Shown: positions 19,572 to 31,114 of the stretch, one piece after another | Layout of the letters: every line of letters starts with the position of its first letter | Numbering within the stretch: position 1 is the stretch's first letter | Source: Eleginops maclovinus | Lineage: Eukaryota; Chordata; Actinopteri; Perciformes; Eleginopidae | Assembly (NCBI RefSeq): GCF_036324505.1 | Contig: NC_086354.1 | Coordinates: 1,878,725-1,942,724, forward strand | Length of the DNA: 64,000 nucleotides | Reading direction: 5' to 3' | Program-made: the position numbers and the translations under genes | The notes under the pieces: model-generated | Databases searched by the model: none | Seen by the model: only the letters and a program-made list of their open reading frames with translations | Told to the model about the DNA's origin: nothing

Positions 19572-21486
19572 TTAATCTTCTTCTGGATCACTTTCTGGTT
19601 CTGGCAAGGTCACATTAGAACAGTGAAGTCCTTTGCATTCACTGCAGGCGGAAGAGCATTCCAGGCTGTACTTGCGACAGCTGCATCGTCGGGTGCTGCA
19701 GTCTGCTTTGCAGCCACAGTGGATGGCATCTAGCAGGTAATCTGGAGCAGGCTTCATCTCAGTCATAACGGGAACCATTCTTTCGTCACGGATAGCCCAT
19801 CCCCAACCATTGGCATCCATGCCAACTCCTTGCCACTGCTGAACCTGAACATACACCCGTAGGCAATGTTGCTTTGCAGATGCTGATGTAGGGGGCAGGG
19901 TACGAGGCTCAACTCTGACAGTGCTTGTTGAAACCTTCTGGCAGAAGCGTTGAAGCCTCAGCATGTCCAGTGTTTCCCCGGGCTGGCCATTATACAAGCA
20001 AACCAGGGCATTCTCTCCAGCTGTCATGACATCCTCTTTCGACGCTCCAGGAGTGTTGAACGTTGCCAAAAGCTCGGAGAAATACGCACTGGAGTTCAGC
20101 TTCTTCAAAGCTGCTGATTTGCCAATTGAGTACAGTCTTGACGTGGTATCACAACCCAGGAGTCCATGTGCGACAAGAAGCTTGTCACACACATGGCGTC
20201 CAACTGTCTTTTGCACTTGCCCGATATTCCAACATCTTGCTTGCCTCCTTGACGTCAGCTTAGGCTCAGGTCGGAAGAACAGGTTGTGTGATGTGGGCCC
20301 AGCACGACTGCATAGGAGAACAAGAAGATCGGTGTCATCGCCAACTAGCACAGTGTCCTTGGTGTTTGCACATGCAATGGCTGTCTCCACTATGAGGACA
20401 TCTGCATCTGCCCTTGCATGAAGAACATCGTTGTGCTGCCGTTGAAGGTCATCACTCAGTAGATTGATGAAGCGTTGTTTATTTGTTTGGTTGGCAAGGA
20501 AGTCATCTTTCTTCATAGTACATATCATGTCCTTTGTGAAGTTGACAAGGGGACTGCTGTGAGATCGAAACGCGCCTGCTGTGCGCTACATCTTTGGTGG
20601 AGGGTGCGCTCACATATCCATCAAACACTATGACAGCGTTACCATACCTGTCTCTAACATATCGTACGTAGTGACTGGAGATTCCTTCATAGGTCTCGCC
20701 AGAATTCCAAGGAATTCTGTGTAGCAATGCCCCACCATCCAGAACATATTGCACATTCTGTGGCAGCACTGTGTTGCGAACGGCAAGGGGGAGTTGTTTC
20801 CAAATGGCCTCAGCAAGCGCTGGCTTGTCGGCCTCAAGCAGGATATAAATGGTCTGAAACAGTGCTGGTGGGTAACTGCATAGTTCGTACTTGAAGACAT
20901 CAGTGAGGTCATCACAGCGTGATCCTGCCGTACTCAGACGTTGGAACAACAGTTGTGGATCTATCAGAACAGATTCTTTGCCAGTTTTCACTGATGAATG
21001 TGTGTCAAAAGTCACAACCTGATTTTTTTTCTTGAACGTGTGATCAAGAACCTTTTTGTCAACCATTCCATCTAAGATCTTCCTGCCCACTGACGCTGCT
21101 TGGTCAGCATTGACAAAATCTCCAGCTGTGATGCCAGTGTCAATGCTTTGCAGAGTTGGATCGTTTCCAAAGGGATCCTTTGATGACAGGTAGCCAATGA
21201 GTTTGTGCGTGTCATCTGTGTCCCGTGCTTGTCGAGCTGCTCTTTGTTCTTTGTGCTGGTCACTGGTCCCATACTGCACTGATGTGTAGTCTTGCAAGGC
21301 CATGTTGACCTCTGCACATATGGGGGTGGACAGCAGCCATGTGATCCTTTGCGACTCGCTCATGCCACGACCCCTTGTCAGTCCCCCTGTGGTTTTCACA
21401 CTTCTCATGAGCACTTGCTCGATCAGAAGATCTGTGGACAAGCCGGCCCAGTACCGATCTGAGCGCCGCACTACGCGATATCCATT
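19572..21486 (-). pseudogene. XPG/FEN-like nuclease with C-terminal CXC domain, frameshifted
   Basis: Two overlapping minus-strand frames (21486-20503 and about 20590-19572) give one protein of roughly 630 residues. The N-terminal part (about 300 residues) is of unknown fold. Then come blocks that fit the XPG/FEN/asteroid nuclease superfamily in order: YVLDGGALLHRIPW, VIVFDGY, DADVLIVETA, VGDDTDLLVLL and LLGCDTTSRLYSIGK, the last resembling the FEN helix-3-turn-helix GCDY...GIG. All expected acidic residues are present. The C-terminus is a cysteine array (HCGCKADC, RRCSCRKYSLEC, CSECKGLHC) like the tesmin/TSO1 DNA-binding CXC motif, then an acidic tail. A 1-bp frameshift near 20560-20580 separates the first two nuclease motifs from the rest. 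A splice acceptor (TTGTTATCCAG) ends at 21487, so upstream exons are missing. I do not know its biological role. Confidence 0.6.
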
Positions 21487-21734
21487 CTGGATAACAATGT
21501 ATTACGCTTGTTGTCACAACCATGCTATCATAGATATATTGTTTGTGATGCATGTATACTTTGTGTTGGTGGAAAATAGATGTTCTTTTTAAAACCACTA
21601 AACCAGGCATTAAATCCAAAACAGTAGTTGTATTGCTTTTCATAGTCTACTGCAGCCATAAATAAAACAAAATATATCCCCTGCCCAACATTTGATTGAT
21701 GATTGGTATTTCATTTCATTTCATGAACAACCTT

Positions 21735-22657
21735 GCGTCTGTATTTTCAGGAAATTTGGCACATTTCCCCAGCCTCAGAGAAGTTGGGTTGATGGAGGAA
21801 GACACACCAAAATACCTCGACATTCTCAACAATCTTGTGGTGGAGTTCGACCATCGCTTTGAAGATTTTCGTGGAAATACAACAGCATTTGAGCTGTTTG
21901 CTCAACCTTTTTCTGTGAATGTGGATGCAGTCAGTGAGGAGCTTCAAATGGAACTTTTGGAACTTCAGTCTGATTCAGACCTCCATAGCAGGTTCAGAGA
22001 GCTTTCCTTACAAGATTTTTACAGGTCTATTCCCGCACACAGATATGGCAAGATCCGCAAACATGCCCAGGTTATGTTATCCCTCTTTGGAAGTACCTAT
22101 GTCTGTGAGCAGGCTTTCAGCCTTATGAATCTTAACAAGTCCAAACTGAGGAATGCTTTATCTGACTCTCACCTACATGACATTCTCACTTTGTCAGTTA
22201 GTCAGCTTGAACCTGATATTGAGAGGCTTTTAAAAACCAAGAACAGGCTTCATGTTTCCCACTGATTGGACTACTACAGGCAGAATATGTAGGCCTGCCC
22301 TAGGCCCCCATTGTGTCACCTGGGAGTATGGTAGGCCCAAGGACTGGTAATGTTCCACACCTGTCCACAAATATTTCATAGTGCTTCAGTTATTTTTTTA
22401 ATTTAAAGAAGCCAGATCGATGTTATGAAATGTTATTGACCTAAATGTGAAGCACAATAAACAGTGCAATTCATTTTTCAAAATGACTTTGTGATATAGT
22501 GTTTATTTTGCACACGTATGCTTAACTTACACACGTAATGTACTGCACTCATATATTTACCGCACACTTAATGTACTGCAAAATTATCATTTTGGCCCTC
22601 GGCCCTCCCCTCACGTTCAATTTTGGCCCTCCATCAGGAAGTATTTGGGCACCCCTG
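21735..22657 (+). mobile_element. hAT element, 3' part, same family as 15397-17790
   Basis: Homology to the complete element begins at CCTTGCGTCT near 21731, just before the shared acceptor, and continues to the identical terminus GGGCACCCCTG at 22657. The 5' portion of the element is absent: the upstream sequence belongs to the XPG-like gene region on the other strand. The right flank is an L1-type LINE fragment. Confidence 0.8.
21751..22265 (+). pseudogene. hAT transposase, last exon only
   Basis: It encodes the same C-terminal 171 residues as exon 2 at 16884-17398, with essentially no changes, including YVCEQAFSLMN and the final NRLHVSH. The acceptor here is TTGCGTCTGTATTTTCAG, a better polypyrimidine tract than in the complete copy. 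Without exon 1 it cannot encode a transposase. The near-identity shows that the two copies separated recently, by transposition or local duplication. Confidence 0.85.
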
Positions 22658-22845
22658 CTCTATGCACTCTCCCTAGAATTCCTCCTCTGCAAAATACGCT
22701 CCAAATTGCAAGGGCTGTTTTTACCTGGTTTTAATAGAAACACGGTTTTATCTGCGTATGCGGACGACATCGTTGTTTTTATTAGTGACCAGAGGGATGC
22801 AAACATTTTAACCAATATTGTGACAGATTTTAGTTATTACGAACC
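22658..22845 (+). pseudogene. L1/Tx1-type LINE reverse transcriptase fragment
   Basis: About 60 codons in frame encode YALSLEFLLCKIRSKLQGL and LSAYADDIVVFISDQRDA, the YADD active-site region of an L1/Tx1-clade reverse transcriptase. Both ends are cut: on the left by the hAT terminus at 22657, on the right by unrelated sequence near 22846. Confidence 0.75.
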
Positions 22846-23485
22846 TGGCAACCACAACATCTGGCGGAAAAGGTAAACAAACTCAACCAGTTGAACCGGA
22901 ATCCAGTTAAACTGGAACACCGGCGTGCATTTCGGAAGATATATTTAACATGGGTTTTCTCTGTTACGTTTCAAAATAAGAGTTTATATGGAAAAGTTGA
23001 TTTCAGTATAGGGCTGAACGATTTTAAGAAAAAATTGAAATTGCGATTTTTCTGGCAGAGATTGCGATTTCGATTTCTCCACGATTTTTTTTATTTAAAC
23101 AAGTTTCAGTGTAACAACAAAGTTGAGCAAAAAAAGAAGTCTTATCTTAAAAGTAGTGCAAAATGGCTCAAAGGATTTAGCTTATGAACATCAACATCAG
23201 CAGCAGTTACAGATATTCAACCCGTTTATTCAGAAACCTGTGCTTCTTCAAATAAAGTGGCAAGAGGAAGTGAAATGTAAAGGTAGTAAAACTAAATAAT
23301 AATAATAATAAAACAAATACATTTTCCTCATCAACAAAAGATGTCCAACTGGTTCCATTATTTAACATCTAGTCTGTAAACAAAAGATAAGTAAAAAAGA
23401 GTGAACACCTTTTTAATGGAACAAAGACATGTCAGGGTAAGGTGCAGAAGAACAACAACAAAAATCAATCTTCCCCTTCATCCCT

Positions 23486-25088
23486 TCAGAGATTTTTGGC
23501 CAAGAAAACCAACATGTCAACCTTTGCTGGCTTCAGACTTGCACGCTGACAAGTGACAATATTGCCACTGGCACTGAACAGTCTCTCTGATGGTGCACTC
23601 GTTGCTGGTATGCAAAGGTACTTACGAGCCAACTTGCTAAGCCATGGGAAGTTGACATTGTGCACTCTCCACCAGGCCAGTGGATCTTGCTCTCCATCAA
23701 TGGTAGGAGTTATGAGGTAGTTGTCCAGTTCTGCTTTAATGATATCCTCCAACTGCACAGTAGAGGAAGCAGGGACCGCCTTGGTCTTGAAAAAGCTGCC
23801 CAGTGACCGCTTTCGCTTTGTAGAGGTGGATGGTGGTTCTTCTTCTGCACTCAGGGGCATGGGATGGGTTGTGACACAAGCCCTCTGCTCCTGCAACACA
23901 CAGTAATAAGAGGCATCAATGTTTTGCTATCAGTTGTGATTAAGACCAACGAGGCATTTTGTCTAAAAGTTTAAAATGTCAGTAGAGTATAGTTCAAAAA
24001 TTAAAAATTAAAAACACAAATACAACTTTGTTTTATTTTGAAACAACAAAGAAAAAGGAAAGCTTACCTTTTGTGCCACCTGTTCCATTCCCATCTTCAC
24101 TCTGTCTTTGATGTATGGGACATTCTCTTCGCTTATGTAGCTCTTCTTGAATCTTGGATCAAGGAAGGATGTGATGTCCAAGAGCTCCTGTGTCACTGGG
24201 TCGCTGTATTTCTCTTCAATGTAGTGGAGAGCTCTTGATTTGATCTCCTTGGTGAGATTCGTGTCCTGGTCAGTTTCAGCAAGCGTTGCTGTTCTGAGGA
24301 GATGGAGCACTGGCTTCAGGTATGACACGCTTACGTAGTCCTCACCTGAGAGGGCGTCTGTGAACTCCTGAAGAGGACCGAGGGCATTGTTTACAGATTC
24401 AAGGACATCTGTGTCTTGCCAAGTGAGGACCAGGTGCCGGGTCTTCCTGTCTTCAGACAGAACCTGGCACAGTGCCTTGCTCTGCTCCAACACCCTCCCA
24501 ATCATTTTCTGCCGGGAGCCCCATCGTGTCGGACATTCAGTGACCAGTGACTGTTGAGGTAGGTTCAAGTCTTGCTGTGCCTGTTTTAGTGCCGCCTTCT
24601 TCTTCCAGCTGTGAGTGAAGACCACAACCAGCTGCTTGCAAAGTCCTGTGGCCCGTTTGATTCTTTGCTCATCTTTGACAGCATTTTCTGGGGGAAAACA
24701 TTACATGTATTACAATATGAAAAGCCATAAGGATAGCTCATAACACAGTATTCATAACATACCATTGATTACATCTGTTGTCATGTATTTAGTTCAATGA
24801 CGTTTTTTTTTAGCAGCACTTCAGGTGGTACTACCACAGTAAGTTATTGCCCATAAATTAATTTGTAATTGGTAATTAATGTACCAGCAATTAATATGCT
24901 TCTTAGATATTCCACTAAAAACCAAAAAATCATTTAATCTGTATAGTGGCATCAGCTGATGTTGCACCACCCTGACATGTGCTACTACTAAAACACGCTA
25001 GCTGTTTATTGTACCAAAAACACGTTTCCCCCTCGCACCGAAACACACATTACATGGCCTCACTAATCCCTAATCCTTAAAACGTGCA

Positions 25089-25130
<42 letters not shown>

Positions 25131-26172
25131 GTTTACCGATGAAAGGGTTCATTTTTCTCCCTAGGATAAACAGTATGTTAAAGTAGCATTGCGCTAACAG
25201 TTGGTCAGCTAACGACAGCTTGACAACAAACTTCTCGGCGCTTCGTCCCCAGATAATACGAACTCTCACACTTGTAGTAACCTTGTAAACATACACACTC
25301 GCACAAACACACATTCTTGTACTTACCAATTGCAAGATGCTGCCTGTGTCCGAAGCACTGCAGTCTGGTCCATTGGTTAAGTCCCATTGCTTTGACCATA
25401 TTTGAAGCGTTGTCTGTTGTTGTTATGCACGTCTGGGCCTCTTCTTTTAGACCCCAGTTGGCCAAGCACTCCTTCAGCCCCATGGCCATATTCTCCCCGG
25501 TATGGTCAGTGGGGAAGTATGCTGTCTGCAGGCAGCGACTACACAACTCGAAGTTGGCGTTGACGAAATGCACGGTCAAACTCATGTAGGGCTTGGTCGT
25601 TCTGCTTGACCACAGATCAGTAGTTGACGCATAAAACTCTGTGTTTTCCAGCAAATTTACAACTTTGGCCTTACATTCTGCGTAGAGCTGTGGGATGGCA
25701 ACTTGATTGAAGTATGTGCGGGAGGGCAGAACATACCTCTTATCCATTGTGCGTAGCAAACGTTTAAATGCGTCTTTGGTCACGGTGTTTACAGACACCA
25801 TGTCCTTCGATATGTAAGTCGGGCAGTGGTAATCTCCTTGTGTCTTCGGCTAGTTCTTTCATAAGGCGTCACACTGGCAAACAATGATGTTATTGTTGGC
25901 TGTTTTGCCGAAGTATCGCTGCTGCTTGATGTTTCACAGTTCTTTTTCGCCATGCACTCATCATACAAGTTCAGGTGGTGAATTCTCAAGTGGCGATGTA
26001 AATTGGTGGTATTGCCACCCGATGTAGCCACTTTTACACGACATGTTTGGCACAACACCTGTTTCTGGTGTTCATCACTGGCCTCAAATCCAAAATACTG
26101 CCAAATGACCGACGTGCTGTTTTTCTTTGCTATTAATTTCGTCGGCTCCGCTTCTGCTCCTGCTTCAGCCAT
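23486..26172 (-). pseudogene. hAT transposase, ZBED1-like, four exons, one frameshift
   Basis: Minus-strand coding: the N-terminal block 26172 to about 25815 with a BED finger (CQTCRVKV, HRHLRIHH); a second block 25812 to 25327 with KRLLRTMDKRYVLPS, the first aspartate in ASTTDLWSS and the second in TTTDNASNMVKAM, ending at donor GTAAGT (25326). An exon from 24689 (acceptor CCCCCAG) to 24068 (donor GTAAGC) carries CPTRWGSRQKM and ITSFLDPRFKKSY. The last exon, 23890 to 23486, carries the dimerisation region with PSERLFSASGNIV. The first two blocks abut with no intron and are joined only across a 1-bp shift near 25812, the sole lesion I see. It is otherwise full length, so it decayed recently. 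Confidence 0.8.
25087..25128. repeat. CA microsatellite
   Basis: About 20 CA units inside intron 2 of the minus-strand hAT transposase gene. Confidence 0.9.
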
Positions 26173-26986
26173 GCTTGAAATTTAATGACGAGCTACACAC
26201 TGACCTGGGTGGCGAACATGTGATCTGGTCACGCGCAGCCTGCAGCTTTCTGATCAGTAGCTGACACAGAGCCTTGGGCATTCATGTGAAAATATTGACG
26301 AAATTATTATTATTGTTCTGCCCTCCATAAGCTTTTGGTAGCTTTGGGTTTTATATGTGGGGAAATACTGCCACCTAGTGGACAGTATTATTTACAAAGT
26401 CACGCAGGTTTAGTTTCTTTTTCATTGACGAGTTGACCTCAGTTAGAAGAGCACACGGATTCAGCCACTGCCGAAATTCCTCCTCGAAGAGCTACCTTTT
26501 CACGCGTGAGCTTTGGACATTATTAGTCTGTAAGTGTCTATCATTTGTTAGTACATTCAATGCCATGTAATTAATTAGGAATATACGATGAATATTAGTT
26601 TCTACATGCTCTATGATAATGTCACTTAGCTATGCTAGCTCTCGTGGTATCATGCTATTATCTTCGTGAAATTTATGTATCCTTTGTTTCTGTTTGTTTT
26701 CAGTTTTACAAAAACGAATGTCCTGTATAAATACTTGCTTGGTGAACAAAGTAAACGGAAGAAAAACCAACACTTCTTGCCTCGCTTGAGTTCATCAACT
26801 TTATTTATTAGACGACAAATTGTAAGCTAGCTGTCTAGTTCTGCAAGCTAGAGAACGCAGCACGAGGACTGCATAATTATTAATATGCACCAAGCAAAAA
26901 CCGCAGCTTTGACGATCCCAAAATCGTGTTGTCTGAGATCGCGATTTTCGGTCCAAAACGATAGATCGTTCAGCCCTATTTCAGTA

Positions 26987-29245
26987 TTAAAGTTTATGAC
27001 TGTTTTTGGTGAACGTAGAGTGAGACTTCAGACGGTACGAGTAATGCAGAGCAACACAGACGCTGAGGACTGATATCCATGTGTTTCTGTTACTGTTCTT
27101 ACAGGAATAAAATTCAATGTGCTACAGAAAGGATCGGCCACAGCATCATTCTTAAAAGTGTAACACAAACACCGGCGCCACAATTTCGACTGCCTTAAAG
27201 GAAATGCTTGGTCAGTGGCTTATTCGGTTGAGCAAAGTGCACGTCATTCTGACAGACAACGCTAGAAATATGAAAAAGGCCATGGCCAACATTGGCGTGC
27301 GCAACTTAGGCTGCTTTGCGCATATGTTACAGCTCGTAGTCAATGAGGGAGTATTGTCACAAAGGAGTGTGAGTGATACCATAGCCTGCTGTCGACAAAT
27401 TGTGGGGCATTTTAAACATTCTCAACTTGCATATTCACACCTGCAAGACATTCATCTCCAAATGCGAATGGAGCCTAAATGCCTGCAACAAGACGTCAGA
27501 ACAAGGTGGAATAGCACCTAATTAATGATACAAAGCCTTCTGGAACAGAAACGAGTCATCGGTGCCTACATTGCTGACCATGCTGACCTGCCAACAACAC
27601 TGTCTGCTAACCAGTGGGCCCTGCTGGAAACAACTACCATTGTTTTAGCACCATTTGAAGAGCTAACTAGGAAGGTGAGCTCATCCACCGCCTCCACAGT
27701 CGATGTCATTCCAGCTGTTACTGTCCTCAGACGTATGCTGGCCAGCGAAGGCAATGCAGATACTGGCATTAAAACAATGAAAAGGACCCTGCTGCAAGCT
27801 CTAGACAGACGCTTTGTCCCTGTGGAAGATGAACCCCTATATACATTTGCCACCTAGCTGGACCCGAGATACAAAGACAGGTAAGAGTGTAAACTAACCT
27901 ATTATTGTAGGCCTGTATAGAATCCTTCGTCTCTCCATAATAGTACCAATAGTACTGTGCAATGAATGTGATAAGATGCTATGATGTATATTTATGTAGA
28001 ACATTTTAAATGGTAAATTATATGATTATCATTCCGAATACCTATTAATGAGTATATTACTTTGATCGAGAAGGAGTTTCAAGTTTTAGTGTCAAATCAA
28101 AGAAGTTCACAATTAGGTTTTAAGCAATGTTTTATTTCTGTTTCAGATACTTTACAAGTGCAAACTCAGCAAAGCATGCAAAAGATGCACTGTTGAAGGA
28201 ACTTGAGGAAGAAGACTCGAGGAGCAGCATAGCTGGAGCGTCAGGGGCTGCAGAGCCACTAGAAAAGGCCCCTCGGATGGAAGCAGCAGCACCATCATCA
28301 AGCAAGAGCAGCTTCATGAAAGAATTTGACCTAATACTGGAGGAGTGTGAGGATCCTGGTGCAGCAAGCAGGTCAAGCCCTGCTGTCGAGCTGCAAGGAT
28401 TTTTTACTGAGAAAACAATCGCTACCTCAGACAACCCATAACAGTACTGGGGTGTCAACAAACATTGGCTACCTGGTCTTGCTGCCTCTGCCACAAAATA
28501 CCTCTGTGCCCCCTGCACTAGTGTAGAGAGTGAGAGACTGTTTAGCACAGTTTCCGACATCTTAGATGAGAAGAGAAGCAGACGGACAGCAGAGACAGTA
28601 GAAATGCTTGTTATCATGAAAAAGAATCTGCCATTGCTGCTCTGAGCATTCAGACCAATCAGAGGTTATGAGTGGTGTGCCACTAAATGTTTACAAATGT
28701 TTGTATGTTTGAGCAATTTACTTGTTTACTCTCAGATTCAGCTGCTATATTTTGTTATGTAATATATTTATAGTTACTGTATTTATAGTTACAGTTTGCA
28801 CTAAATATTTACAAATAAGTTTGATTACAATGTTTGATTAGTGATTGAAGAATGTTTGGAGAAGTTACTTATTCTGTTTCAGCTGCTGTATTTTATTTAT
28901 TTGAATTTATTATATATATTTAAGTTTGTTTCCATTTAATGGAAGACTGATTTCATTTTATTTTAAATTTGCTGCTGGTGCACAACAGTTTTTTATTTTT
29001 TAATAACAAATAAATAATGGTTCATTATATGTATGTGTTATTTTGTTACATTTTATGTTAGGAAAGTAAAGTTTATTTTATAAAGTAATGTTAAAGTCAA
29101 ACCTGAAGCCTTAAGTCTCTTTTACATAGTGAGGTATACATTTTTTTTAATTCAACAATAGTATCGGATCGGTATCGGCCGATATGCAAATCCCAGATAT
29201 CGGAATCGGTATCGAAACCAAAAAAGTCGGATCGGTGCATCCCTA
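26987..29245 (+). mobile_element. Decayed hAT element (ZBED4-like); left end unclear
   Basis: The right terminus ends at 29245 with AGTCGGATCGGTGCATCCCTA-type sequence and palindromic TATCGGCCGATA subterminal sequence. The left end is not identified. The sequence before 27130 continues the stretch interrupted by the hAT at 23009-26978, so that hAT either jumped into this element or next to it. The family matches the broken hAT at 8785-9897. Confidence 0.65.
27130..28645 (+). pseudogene. hAT transposase remnant, two exons with stops
   Basis: Exon A (about 27130-27880, donor GTAAGA) begins mid-protein with HVILTDNARNMKKAM, the second catalytic aspartate block, then FAHMLQLVVNEGVLSQRS, TRWNST and PAVTVLRRML. 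Exon B (28147-28645, acceptor TTTCAG) carries a Ser/Ala-rich linker and the dimerisation region with CTSVESERLFSTVSDILD. In-frame stops at about 27520, 27855 and 28439 kill the gene. The BED finger and first aspartate exon are missing. Confidence 0.8.
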
Positions 29246-29274
29246 AACTCAGACAGGCTCAATTATCTGTAGAA

Positions 29275-29615
29275 CACAGTTTTGGATTTGTGAAAGCTTT
29301 ATTCTATGTGTGAAAATGCAAAAAAGGGAGATTTCGCTGCCTTTTTCACATCCAGACCACATTAGACCAGCTCCTGATCTAAAACCACTATACGTAGACT
29401 CGTCAAATCTGGACTGGATTATCTCAGAGAGACTAAACATTCTTTATATTACACTTTCAGTTTCAGTTGGTTTTAGATCAGGTCCAGGTCTAATGTGCTC
29501 TGGATATGAAAAAAGCAGTGAAATCTCCCTTTTTGTATTTTTCCAAATAGAATAAAGGTTTCACAAATCCAAAACTGTGTTATGAAGAATGTTTGGACTC
29601 TCTGGGATAATCGGT
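29275..29615. repeat. Compound foldback (MITE-like) element
   Basis: Arm A (29275-29386, starting CACAGTTTTGGATTTGTG) is matched in reverse complement by A' (29469-29579, ending CACAAATCCAAAACTGTG). A second, shorter pair follows the same order: B in the loop (about 29413-29450, ATTATCTCAGAGAGAC) and B' just after A' (about 29583-29615, CTCTCTGGGATAAT). The layout A-B-A'-B' is not a simple hairpin. No coding. Confidence 0.75.
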
Positions 29616-29979
29616 GTACAAATAAATCAACTATGCAGCGATTTAAGAGGTTCAAAAAACTGAGGATTGGTCACTCAGCGCTGTAAATAAAATATCCCTT
29701 AACTTTCCCCTTCACTGCCGAATCGGAAGCTCTGAATCGGATGCTAACTTCAGCGTCGTCCGGTATTCTACACATACAGCCAGAGGCTACGGAAGCCGTT
29801 CGTGGCAGCTCTTGTAGGTTGAAATCAGGTTGAAATGATTGAAATCAAGTCGAACATATTATAAATTAATTCGCTATCACGAGGAAACGATCTTTGTTAT
29901 GTCGAGATAACTAAATAATTAATTTGTTATCACGAGAAAACGATCTTTGTTATATCGAGATAACAAGATAATAAGTCGT
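29616..29979. other. Short repeats next to Pao LTR; no gene
   Basis: Two copies of a roughly 54-bp unit (TATCACGAGAAAACGATCTT, GTTATATCGAGATAAC) lie at about 29874-29963, with GTTATCTCGATATAAC-type palindromes. Otherwise unrecognised. Confidence 0.5.
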
Positions 29980-30544
29980 TGTTCTGTCCTAGCTGCGCGC
30001 TCCTTTGCCCAACTTGACAGACAGCTAACACTCTGAGGGCTAAACTAGCAAATAAAAGACTTGGAAGCAGAAGTGTATTTACTTTGTTGTTTACTTCTTT
30101 CTTTTCTTCTATTAAAGTGTTTTTCCCTCTAGATATTTGTAAAACTGCAAGTAAACAAATAGTACAAATTAAAGAATATATTGGTTCACGTTGCACAAAG
30201 GTACATATAGCCTAACAGGCAAATGTTAGCTATAATGCTAAACACGCTACATTAAGGCAGGGTTTCATATCTAATCTAATGATGCTAGTTTCCCAAAACG
30301 TTTTCCATCACATTAAACAGACTACAAAACAAACAGTGGCTCATACAGTATTTTGTGTACTTACAAGTAAAGCCTTCTCAAGCATGAACGTGTTAAGTAA
30401 GTGACCATCAACTTCTCGGTAAGACAGAGTAGGCTACGAGTACAACTATTGCGAATGCACGTTAACTTCCTGTTAGTGCTTGCCTATCTCAAAATTAACC
30501 ACAAGGTGGCAGTAAAACACCATATTTAAACGTGTGCCATGACA
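29980..30544 (-). repeat. 3' LTR of Pao-A copy 2
   Basis: 565 bp, TG...CA ends, nearly identical to the LTR at 8224-8784. On the minus strand it is preceded directly by the purine tract GACGGGGAG (complement at 30545-30553), the usual primer for plus-strand synthesis. Confidence 0.9.
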
Positions 30545-30643
30545 CTCCCCGTCTGGGATTTGAGAAAATACCACTACAATTAAAACTAATGGCATGTAAA
30601 ACAGAAACACACAATTTACAGTCTCTAAACAATGAAGTGTTGC

Positions 30644-31114
30644 TCAATCTTCAGAAGACATAAGAAGCACTGTTTCAGACACAGGCCTCTCATAGGTCTT
30701 GGCTGTTCCGTTCTTGATGATCTTTATTTCGACTTTTCTGACCTTACTGTCCTTGTCAGGGAAGGTCTTGTTGATAAGGCCCATAGGCCACTCATTGCGA
30801 TTGACTTGTCCGTCTTTCATCAGCACCACATCTCCCACCTTGAGGTTTGGTTGATCAGTCTGCCACTTGCTCCGGCTTTGAAGTGTTCCAATATATTCCC
30901 GCCTCCATTTGCTCCAAAACATGTCTGCGAGGCGCTGCACTTGTCTCCACTGTTGTTTATGGAGATCTTTTCCATTGAAACCTCCGGGGGGAGGAAGAGG
31001 AGTGCACACCTTCTGAGTGAGGAGCATAGCCGGGGTGAGGAGTAAAGGAGAGTCTGGGTCAGTCGTGATGGGGGACAGTGGTCTGGCATTGATGATGGCG
31101 GTTACCTCTGACAT
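30644..31114 (-). pseudogene. Pao-A copy 2 integrase C-terminal fragment
   Basis: It encodes the end of the Pao integrase: MSEVTAIINARPLSPI, TLQSRSKWQ and the C-terminal domain with NLKVGDVVLMKDGQ, ending ETVLLMSSED. The same blocks close the intact Pao-B protein (DGDIVLLKDN, ETVLLLHKN). The catalytic D,D,E region is gone through a deletion that fuses RT directly to this piece near 31118. Confidence 0.85.

Larger units (their letters stand above)
23009..26978 (-). mobile_element. Complete hAT element, 3970 bp, intron-containing
   Basis: The termini TAGGGCTGAACGATTT (left) and AGATCGTTCAGCCCTA (right) form an inverted pair, and the 8-bp duplication TTTCAGTA flanks it at 23001-23008 and 26979-26986. 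The transposase gene is on the minus strand in four exons. A CA microsatellite (25087-25128) lies in intron 2. The 5' untranslated region (26173-26978) and the 3' region (23009-23485) hold nothing else recognised. Confidence 0.9.

Noticed and set aside
21260..21643. 127-codon minus-strand frame upstream of the XPG-like gene
   Set aside because: It is out of frame with the conserved protein and crosses the probable splice acceptor at 21487; most likely a shadow.
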